Shown in pieces: positions 55,801-64,000 of a stretch of DNA of 64,000 nt. The position numbers were made by a program, and so were the translations under genes. Numbering within the stretch: position 1 is the stretch's first letter; every line of letters begins with the position of its first letter. The notes below the pieces were generated by a model. It did not search any database. It saw only the letters and a list, made by a program, of their open reading frames with translations, and was not told the origin of the DNA. Source of the DNA: Hyphochytrium catenoides (lineage: Eukaryota; Sar; Hyphochytriomycetes; Hyphochytriales; Hyphochytriaceae); assembly GCA_900088475.1 (NCBI GenBank), contig FLMG01004723.1, positions 1-64,000 of the forward strand. The letters run 5' to 3'.

Positions 55801-58800
55801 CAGAGCCGAGCCCCATCGTCATATTCCACTGTGAAAGTAAAATTTTCAGTGAAAGGGGGTTTGACGTAACCTGTCCAGCGGACGCTAATAAAGTCCTTGC
55901 CTGTTTCTGTTATGTGGTCAGAGGTAGTCCAGCTGAAGTCGATTTCTGCATCCACCCTTTCCATGACAGCGTCACCATACAGCCAGCGATTATTGAAATA
56001 GAAGCCGTTCAGACCTCCACCCAAGGCTTGGGAAATTTCAATATCATATACGCCTTTCCGAGGACCCTCGTACTTTACCTCGTACTGCCCGTCTGCTATG
56101 TAGGAGATGTGGACTTGAGCACTTGGAATACCCACAATGTTTCCCACAAAGCTGGGCCCAACTTCCCCGGCAACTGTCTGTACAGGATTGCCAGCAAGAC
56201 CCCCTACAGAACGTGGGCAGTAGCCTCCAACACTTACCATTGGCTGCGGGCCATTGAGCAAGTACCCTTCACCATAAATCTCTTCGGGAGTTGAGCTGGT
56301 AGATTCCAGACTGATAATCCAGCTGCCAGGACCCTTTGACCCTGTGACAACTGAAGCTCGGTGGATGTCAGGTAACGTTCGCAGAGCTGCGGCCACTTCT
56401 TCTTCCGAGCTGTCACTACGGAGGTCCGGAGTGCGTCTGCCATTGTACTCGAGAAAAAAAGAACCAGCTGCATCCGGAGCTCCCTTCGCGATGACCTCTT
56501 GCTGACGATTACGGTCGCAAGAATATATTGATAACAGCGCAGGATCACCTGCTGAGGTCCGTAACTTCTTTCCATCACCTATCAAGTTAGGAACATCACC
56601 AAGCGCAGATGCAAAGGTCACTACATACTGGTAACCCGCGCGAGAGTGCTTGAATACAGCCAGTCCAGTTCGCGAGCGATGAGGGAAGGGCGCATTGAGC
56701 CGGATAATAGTGGGATCAATGCTAACTATAGCGAAGACAGGGCCATCATGACCAATTCGAATCCAATCGTCCACTGCGAACTGATCTGTCAAATCTGAGG
56801 TCGGGCGCACAACGTCTTCCAAGTAAGAGACCGTAACACTCGTTTCCGCTACAAGTATGTTGGCAGACGAAGTAGTGACTTTGACTGCACCGAGCCCGGG
56901 CAAAGTGCCTAGAGCGAGCTGAACTTCCTGAGGGGACGCAGCACAAGAAAGCTCTACCCAGTTTCCGTTATATCCAATCTCAAATGATCCAGTAAGTGTG
57001 TGCGCAGGATTGCCAACTGTTGTTTCAATGACGGCAACTTCCTGGACTGGCCCGTCGAGAATTCTATTTGAGAAGCGATCGAAGCTCTCTATAAAGAAGC
57101 TTGACGTTTGCTTGTATGCCGAGAGCGGAATATCGTTTACCTTCGATCTTTCAGCACTAAGGGGAGCGGGGCGCACGTCGACCTGAAAAGGACAGACTCC
57201 CCTTTGTGAGCCAACTCCGCTGTTGTCCCCAGTGAAGATTTCGACCTCGAGATTTTGCAGTTGTGAGGATTGCACCCCAATGACAGGAAGTGGACCGATT
57301 TGGTAAAAGTCGAGCAAGGAGCTGGTACTTGATAAAAAGGTTACGACAAAGTCATACCCTCCGGCCGCTACTAGATTCCTGGTCACTGACACTGTTCCCA
57401 CTGTCGGCAAGGCGGCCAAGCTATCTGCCAAAGTAGTTGCGGCTTCAGCATCGGTTTTGAGGGCCAAGGCTGCAGCAGATATCTCCTCAGTATGGGCATC
57501 ACGAAAGGTCAGGCGGATGAATCCAGATACTATATAAGGGTCACTAAACGTCAAACGCAAGACTTGTATCTCTGGCAGTAGGACTGATCCAACAGCGGGA
57601 TCCGTCTTGATGTGGTGGCTAACACCTTCGATAAGCGTCCTGGTCATGGAACGGGTCCTCTCGCCAGCTGGAATAAGTTGATCCCGCGATGCTAGTTGAG
57701 GAACGTTCCCAGCACCTAGGAAGGTCACTTCGTAGTAAAAGCCGTTCTTCGCGTCAGCGTCCGCCTCTCGAAGCTCATGACCAAACTTACGACTGACAGC
57801 AACCTTGCCAACTCCATTCAGGGCTTCAAGCGCCTTCTGCATTTCAGTCTCGGAGCAGTCCCATCGTAAGGCCCAGGTCTCTTCCCCCTCAAATTGAAGA
57901 TAAAAATAGCCCCCGCGATCATAAGCTGATGGAAACTTCGTCAAGATGACTTGGACTTCGGGCTGGGTACCATAGGTGATAGCAATGGTATGAACACCCT
58001 GAATGGTAGGGGTAAATGTGACCTTAAACTTGCCATCACCCAGTCTGGTAATGTTACCAACTGTGGCCGACTCCGACCCAGGCCTGGCATTAGGATGAAA
58101 GATATCAACCCGGAAGTGGTCCGAAGTGTCGTTCTCCTGATCGTTCCCGCCTCCATCCTTAGCCTGAATTGTGAAAGTGGACACCTGGCCAGCCTCGCCT
58201 TGATACAGACCCCTTCCATAAGCCGTCGTGACTCCAGCGTCAGTTTGGGCTGACGTCACATTGAACACAATTGGGCCATTGCCAACCGCTGCCGCTTCCC
58301 ATCCCTTGCGAACCTGACGTACCGTCAAAGAAGCCAAATTTCCCCTGAGCTGTGAGCCATCGGCTACCATGGGCTCGAGATCGCCCTCACTAGGAGATCG
58401 AAGGAAGGTGATTGCCCAGGAGCATGTCCTGAGACCATTGTCTGGGCAGTTAAATCTTACCACATCAACGGTGTTCTCAGGCACATTTGACAGTTCTTCG
58501 AGTGCGGACTTCATATGTACCGCATCAACATTCCAGTCTAGCCACGTAGTCGAACGAGTAACTTTATCGCCAGAGTCATCCATCCCTCGAAACGTTAGCC
58601 GAAACTTACCGCCATTCATGTCTGACAGGGCTGAGGTGGTCACTGCCTGGATCTCAGAGACTAATGACGAGGAAACGTCCAACCGGTAGGTTCCCTTCAC
58701 TTGCGGTGAAAAGTAAATGGAGTATGTACCCGTCCTGCTACCGCCTTTGAAAACATTTACCCCAAACAAATCTGGTCCCTTATAAATGGTTTGCAGAGGC

Positions 58801-61800
58801 ACATTGCTTGGGTCGATCACACCAGACTCTTCGCTTACCCGAATAGGTAGGCCTCCATCCAGTAACAAGGTGTCCCCTCTTTTGAGAGTATTTGCGTGAT
58901 TGGTCCAGGTCGCTGGGTAACTCGCCATTCTCAACATCGAGCTACCCTTTAGAAGTATTCCTTTACCCAAATAGATGTAGTCGTTTGCAACGACTGAGCT
59001 CAGAGAATATGCCGAGGATGAAAAGCTCTTGCATTGATGCCCCGACTTGACGTAAATGCTTGTTATACTGTTTCTTGCGGACCATTTAGCGTCCAGAACG
59101 GTGAAGATACATTCTTGACCAAGTAAAGAGATGTCAGGGTTGAAAACTGTGATTCTCATACCAGACTTCACAACAGGGTTAGAGTGCATTTGGAGTGGTG
59201 GGCTACCAACTAGGTTGAGTGCCACTCCCAATACATTGCTCTCCAAGGATACGACGCAGTGCGTACAGATTGAGCTGGGTTCGTAAACGACGGGGCTTAG
59301 AGATACCTCCTCGTTCTTCCGGCCAACAGCTGCCCAACCAGAGATCCCAACAAGACGAACCTGCCATTTCTCTTTCCCACTATTGAAAATCTCATTGCCT
59401 CCAGCGTCCTTCGCAAGAATTTCGGCCTCGAAGACCTCCAGAGCACGGCCACCAAGTAAGCCATCGCCAGTCACCCTCGAATTGGAAGCATTTAGACTTC
59501 CTGGATGGACCTGCACTCTAAAAGGAGAGTTATCTATGTTTCTCTCATACAGCAGGAAAGAGGCTGGAATGGGCCGGATTGTGAAGCTGGAAGAGCTCCA
59601 TTGTAGGTCCAGGTAAGCAGCGCCGCGAATGTGGACGTACTCGACAATAAAGCTGTGTGGATAGGTGCTGTTCAAAGATATTGAGCCCGATACGGCACCG
59701 CCGGTTGTGGTCCGGTTGTTCGAAGAGATGGAGTCCAGGACAATATGCCCAGCTACAGTGAGGCGGACGTGGTCCCCGGCTGTTGCTGCAAAGGTATATA
59801 GGTCCGACCGTGGCACCCTAATCCTTCCTGTGAGCCGAAGGCTAAAATATTCTGCAGGAAAGTTCGGAAGAGGTGATCCCTCATCCCACCTGAGACTTAG
59901 CGAGGAGAACAACGCGCTCGAGTCACAAGGGGTCAACGCAGTCCCTGATAACCGCAATGAGGGAGAAGGACAGTGCCGAGACGAGCCAAGAACAGGTTTC
60001 GTAAAGTTAGTGTTACGAAATAGATTCCCAAGAAGACCGCCCGGACGAGTAATAGTTGCCTGCAGCTGGTGCTCTCCAGTTACCTGAGGAGTAAAGGCCA
60101 AATTGTATCTACCAAGTGCCCTTTGCTTGTGATTCGTTGTTGCTGTACTTGTGCTCATTTGACCAGTGGGATCGCTCACCTTTAGAGACAGAATGTCTTC
60201 CTCTAAAGGGCTTTCAACAGCATTCAAATAGTAGTCTCGTAACTGAACGGAGAATACGCTAGGCTCGTTTACCACACCTACCGGTTTGGCGTCGTGGGTA
60301 CACATTACAGGATCTACCTCGCCAGCCCGCACACGCAGCCCTTTGGCTGTCGACGTTAGAATGTCCTCCTCATTAAAGCTAATTTGGACATCATAGTGCC
60401 CGCTGATCTCTGGCGTGTATGCTACGATTAGGGCCCCGCTGTCATCTTGAGGCAGGATGTAGTCTAGGCCTTGAACACGCTGCTTTATCTCGACTTCAGC
60501 CACAATACCCGTAAGCTGTGAGGCCGTCATAAGTGGCAGGTTTGTGTATCTCTTGAAGTTTATCAAAATCTCCGTGCTATCATCCGGATCGCAGACTGTT
60601 CCCTTAGTGGCGGAAACTGACACAGGGAAGCCAAAAGAGTTAGCTATTTGCTCCTCGAACGCAGATATTGTGGTTCCAGCCAAAATATTAGCAGTAAGGG
60701 TGCTATTGCCAATGCCGAGAGAGAGCAAAAAAGATCCACTACCGGCGCCAGACAATCGGCAATGTAAAGACTGTACTTCGTGGCCCTCAATCCTAACTGT
60801 CCTAGTAGAGTCTCTGGCGCCAGCATGTTCCTCTGAGATCAGGAAGTCCAAATTGGCACTGCTACTAACTGAGGGTAGGTCAACATTGCCAGCATCGGTC
60901 GAATAAATGAGCCTAATCTCAGATGAAGTGCCCGAAGGGCATATTACTGGAAATGCAAGAGACCTGCCCAAAGGTTCAGCAGAAACGCCTAGTGTCCTGA
61001 TGGCATTGTTCAAAGCTTGAACGCTGTCCCGAGCCATAAGACTCACTGAGCCAGAGTTAAATGTGAAAGATATTGCCGCCAGATCACAATTCTCCGACTC
61101 AGGGCAGCGACAAGAAAGGATCTGTGTCTCAGCTAGACCCGGCACATAAGCTTGCATCGACATACGAATGGAGATGGTATCGAGGCTCTCCAACGGTATG
61201 TCATTGCCTACCGTCCCATTTTGCAGTTTCCTCGTCATCACTTGAGGTGGTGCCTGGTCATCCGGATGCTGTATACCATCTGAGAGGACTTGGACAGGCT
61301 CTAGGTTGCCAACCGTCCATTCTTTCTGTCCGTTAAAGACAAGAGTATAGATATTCCAGACGTATGGACTCCGGTCCCTTAGGCGCATTGGATCGAATCC
61401 AACAGAGTCTTTGACAACCGTAACCGAGAGACCGTCTTCCAGCGCGTTGATAGCAGACTGTACAACCTCAGCATCAGCATCCCAGGGAATTCCTTCCGTC
61501 AACATGCTGCCAAATTTCAGCTGAAATGTCCCCCATATCGGATGTAGCCCTTGGACGACCGGAATCTGTCCCGAATTGTCCTCCACTTCGAAAATTTGAA
61601 CCCCAACTATGGATTTGTAGGCAATCGGGGGCAGGTCCCCAAGGGCATCCTCAAAGCGAATTACAACTCTTAGAGGGTTAGAACTTGCACAGATTACTTG
61701 TGAATGGTCGGAGGGCTGAATGACAGTGACGGGCGTTATCTCCGAAAACACTGATTGGAACCGAGCGATCGAGTCCGTCGCTTCCAGAGTCCGACTTACA

Positions 61801-64000
61801 CCTCGGAAACTGACGCTGAAGCGTCCCGAACTGCCCGTGCACTTCAAGCTTTGGATTTCAGGGCGGAAGGAAGAAGCGGCATGAGCAACTCTTCCCTGAA
61901 CTATCGTTTGTACATCATAGAGACGCTGGTCTCGACCTTGCAGCGTGAAGTTTGACAAAACTCCTGCTCTGGCCTGTTCTAGACCAAGGCCGTAGGCTAT
62001 TGAGCTTGCAGCGTCAGGAGGTCCCGGGCGAACATTTATCAAAAAGGGACTGCCTATTACATCTAAACCATCGCTGCTCCTGACACTAAGGGAATAGGAA
62101 CCAGATACGAAAAGCGTGTAACCAATGTCATATACTCCAGACTGTGCAGGTGCTTTCACAGTCAATAGTCCCGCTAAGTTGTTCGACATCTCGACAATCT
62201 CCAAAGGCTTAGCACGCCATGCGTCATAGTCATGGATCCAAGTTATGACCCATTCGACCTTTGTGAGCTTGACACTCTTGGTCACCAGGACAGTGCTCAA
62301 ACCGTCCGAAAGCGAATCCAAGACAACCTTCAATCCGTACCTGGAAATTGAAGGGGAGATTTCGACGGTAGTCATGTCACCATATGAGAGCTTAAAAAAG
62401 CCCTTAGTCACCGTTTTATCCTCAAGGGTTAGCGTTTGAACTGCCGATGACGATAGAAAGCGCCCTGCTTTAGAAGAGAACAGCTCCGCGATAAAGACAT
62501 CTGGCTGCCCTGGGCTAGTCCTCAAGTTTGAGAACTGATCTAAGGCTGATACTCTAAAGAAGCTCTCAACTCCTGAAACAGTTATCGAAAGGCCAGCATC
62601 AGGCGGTACACCGCCGTCAGACACAGTTGAGCTCTGAGGATGGAGATCTCCGTGATGGACTATTAACCCGCCGTACCCTACTTGCTGAGAGCCACAGTTG
62701 TTGATACCGGTGGGGCAAACTTTGATCGGGACACCATCCACTGCTACTTCAACGTCATAAGTACCAGCAATAGTGATGGTGTAACGAATCACATAACTTC
62801 CATCACCGCTGTCGCTGACCTGACCATAGAAGGAAATATGCGAGTCACTCTGTTTTCTAAAGCTGGCAGTAAAATGTGAGCCTCCCCTGTCTAGGTAATT
62901 CCCAAAGCTATCGACAGCTTGGATAGAGAAGACCCCTACCTCCCCTGCCACAGCTGCCAGTAGGCCATTGGGTGAAGGAGACGACAGCGGAGCCGCGTAC
63001 GAAGTAAGGTGTGAAGCTTGAGCCGGGTGGACCTTAAGGTCAAAAGGACTGCACCTTTGCTTCTCGCCCTTTCCGCAATAAATGTCAGTGTCGGCAGACC
63101 TTATGTAGAGCTTGTAGAATCCGCTCTCGTAGACGTTGTAAGTCACTCGGTACTGGCCCGCACCCAGATAGGTAGGAACCATATCGGGCGCCACCTTTCC
63201 AACGGATGACTCGATGTATACCGAAAAGATGTCTCCGCTAGTAGTCTTATTATTTCCGAATTTGTCCTTAGCCTGGATGGTAAATGAAGCTTTTTCCCCT
63301 GCTATGGCCTCATTCAAACCGCTACCGAAAGCGGTTGTATACGGAAAGTCTGCTGAACCAGGCAATATACTGACAGCTGCTGGACTTCCCACAACGTGCA
63401 TGGGATAGTAGAGATAACGGGTCGGTATAATCTGCCTAAGCAGGCTAGGGCTACTCCAGTATAGTTGGCATGCCGCCGGCCCTTGACTGTGAATGTACTC
63501 GATGGCCACATCATGAAAGTTGCCACTTTGCAAGGAAGCTGTAACTCTTAGTTCCCTGAAATCTGGAGTTCCCATGGGTCCCAGTAAGTCATTATCAGCA
63601 TCTAAAAGTAGGTTGTGATCAATCCACAGTCGTACAGCTCCATCCGTGAGGACGTAAAGGGTATAGGTCTCAGTGGTGGGTGCCAATAGTTTGCCATCCC
63701 ATCGTACACTAACAAAGTCTCCAGCATCAGGCGTGAGAAGACCATTCCCCCATTGGAAGTCAATCGATGGGTCCACTCTTTCTTCCACCGGATCCCCTGT
63801 GAACCACTGGTTGTTGAACAAGGTAGCGGTGAGCCCACCCTCCAACAGCTGCCGTGTTACAAGCAAATATTCTCCTGGAACTTTGGGTTTGTAGCTTCCT
63901 CTATAATAGGGCAAACCAAGTACCTCTTTTCTCACATCAAGCGATATCGGCCCCTGAGAAGTTATCGCATTCTGAGAACCATCGACCACCTTGATGACCC
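19822..64000 (-). CDS. Giant filamin/PA14/FN3 modular protein, 5' end beyond the window
   Basis: Four exons on the minus strand: beyond 64000 to 35347, 35206-26134, 26046-25668 and 25607-19822. The introns (140, 87 and 60 bases) are GT-AG with phases 2, 0 and 1 that match exactly, so these are one gene with 14,629 codons in the window plus stop. The visible N-terminal part (55.5-64 kb) has about eight filamin-type Ig repeats with three inserted PA14 domains. The rest has about 32 FN3 domains, many split by a recurrent module of about 90-110 residues (EVQ start; G-x-F-x-L-x-F; V-x-V-x-R; W-x-I-T-F; often GDVPxL). Cysteine pairs in the filamin part and the domain types point to a secreted or surface protein, such as an adhesin, fibre or coat component. 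No membrane helix or anchor occurs near the C terminus. There are no frameshifts in 44 kb, so it is under selection. Confidence 0.85.
25608..25667 (-). other. Intron of the giant gene (60 bases)
   Basis: Donor GTAAGG, acceptor GGTGCTTAG, phase 1; it restores the module strand GGFTWVITFLNSAPG. Confidence 0.9.
26047..26133 (-). other. Intron of the giant gene (87 bases)
   Basis: Donor GTAAGT, acceptor TCCTTATTCAG, phase 0; it joins GATVAATL to ISKRFQTL. Confidence 0.9.
27070..33210 (-). other. FN3 domain split by about 1,950 residues
   Basis: The head (33030-33210, with VLLEWNFSG, NGGKALDEFILERD, SSFNSS) and the tail (27070-27185, with MGLQYHFRVTAKNLLGYSAP) are the only FN3 halves in 6 kb. 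Between them lie about 15 or more copies of the EVQ-type module and no other FN3 head or tail. Pairing of the two halves is inferred from this. Confidence 0.6.
32710..32985 (-). repeat. Short tandem EVQ peptide repeats
   Basis: Six degenerate units of about 14 residues starting NEVQAVTT, DEVQVIST, EEEQTFYT, DEVQTVHL, YQIQVLET and AEVQEVKL. They lie just inside the long insertion of the split FN3 and look like serial duplication of the first strand of the EVQ module without the rest of it. Confidence 0.7.
35207..35346 (-). other. Intron of the giant gene (140 bases)
   Basis: Donor GTAAGG, acceptor GATATCCAG, phase 2. Splicing joins ...TDPY-R to ITIAGLSEEVDYFARV, which completes the tail of an FN3 domain. 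Confidence 0.9.
55577..56018 (-). other. PA14 domain 3
   Basis: Begins GGLNGFYFNNRWLYGDAVME and continues DFISVRWTGYVKPPF, EYDDGARLWVDNVLLIDDF, SIKLYWSSLSQARAIIP. The acidic DDG of the ligand loop is intact. It is inserted in a filamin repeat between GVYDIEISQA and IAGSPFRLEI, directly before the first FN3 domain. Confidence 0.85.
59540..60042 (-). other. PA14 domain 2
   Basis: Begins GGLLGNLFRNTNFTKPV and ends near FTIRPIPASFLLYE. It is more divergent: the ligand loop reads TAGDHVRLTVAGHIVLD, without the acidic pair, so sugar binding may be lost. It lies inside a filamin repeat, between EHQLQATITRP and DNSPFRVQV. Confidence 0.75.
63400..63840 (-). other. PA14 domain 1
   Basis: Begins GGLTATLFNNQWFTGDPVEE and continues through DFVSVRWDGKL and TDGAVRLWIDHNLLLD to QLYWSSPSLLRQIIP. 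PA14 is a beta-barrel carbohydrate- or ligand-binding domain. The TDG in the ligand loop replaces the usual DDG. It sits between a filamin strand (PGEYLLVTRQ) and VVGSPAAVSI. Confidence 0.85.

Larger units (their letters stand above)
55535..64000 (-). other. Filamin-repeat and PA14 block of the giant protein
   Basis: About eight filamin/ABP280-type repeats, in protein order roughly 63020-64000 (split by PA14), 62690-63020, 62020-62650, 60300-62020, 59500-60300, 58260-59520, 57160-58260 and 55535-57160. Signatures are FTIQAKDKFGNN at the start and GSPF-x-V-x-V-x-P at the end (for example DNSPFRVQVHPGS). Several carry insertions of the recurrent EVQ-type module; the fourth holds about four of them. 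Boundaries are by eye and good to about 30 bases. Confidence 0.7.

Noticed and set aside
19900-63900. Many plus-strand frames of 60-150 codons opposite the giant gene
   Set aside because: They are shadows of the long minus-strand coding sequence, without domains, start context or splice logic.

Overview
The window is eukaryotic nuclear DNA. Genes are interrupted by short GT-AG introns (about 55 to 370 bases). They include a PRMT1-type arginine methyltransferase, the ribosome-biogenesis factor Fcf2 and the axonemal protein CCDC96, so the source is a unicellular or simple eukaryote with a flagellated stage. Codon use is balanced, (GA)n/(CT)n tracts are present, and the right half carries very large FN3/filamin/PA14 surface-type coding sequence. 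This fits a protist or alga, perhaps a stramenopile or other SAR lineage, but I cannot place it further from sequence alone.

Layout, left to right: a TPR-repeat protein with a possible mitochondrial presequence (+, 302-2048); convergent to it, Fcf2/DNTTIP2-like (-, 2281-4412); a 739-base divergent promoter region; CCDC96/CFAP184 (+, 5152-7530); convergent to that, a membrane protein of the OSCA/TMEM63/anoctamin superfamily which splice phases join to an N-terminal A20-type zinc finger, IQ motif and EF hand (-, 7689-14719); 1.7 kb of intergenic DNA with a 70-base minisatellite; PRMT1 (+, 16441-17736); a four-LysM protein (+, 18314-19628); and, filling the remaining 44 kb, one gigantic gene on the minus strand (19822 to beyond 64000).

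The giant gene is the remarkable content. Four exons joined by three phase-consistent introns encode at least 14,629 residues, and the 5' exon alone is at least 28.65 kb and still open at the window edge. The N-terminal side is a run of filamin-type Ig repeats, three of which carry a PA14 domain inserted at the same place before their last strand. The C-terminal side is about 32 fibronectin type III domains. Many of these, and several of the filamin repeats, are split by insertions of a recurrent module of about 90-110 residues (EVQ start, G-x-F-x-L-x-F, A-L-x-x-L, V-x-V-x-R, W-x-I-T-F), which I count roughly 55-60 times. One FN3 is apparently split by about 1,950 residues of such modules. This nested construction is the best candidate here for a poorly described protein system. 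It looks like a secreted or cell-surface fibre or adhesin, but its role, N terminus and anchor cannot be seen.

The remaining genes are ordinary cellular functions (arginine methylation, pre-rRNA processing, axoneme assembly, ion channel) and show no operon-like logic. They are arranged as convergent and divergent pairs with short spacers.
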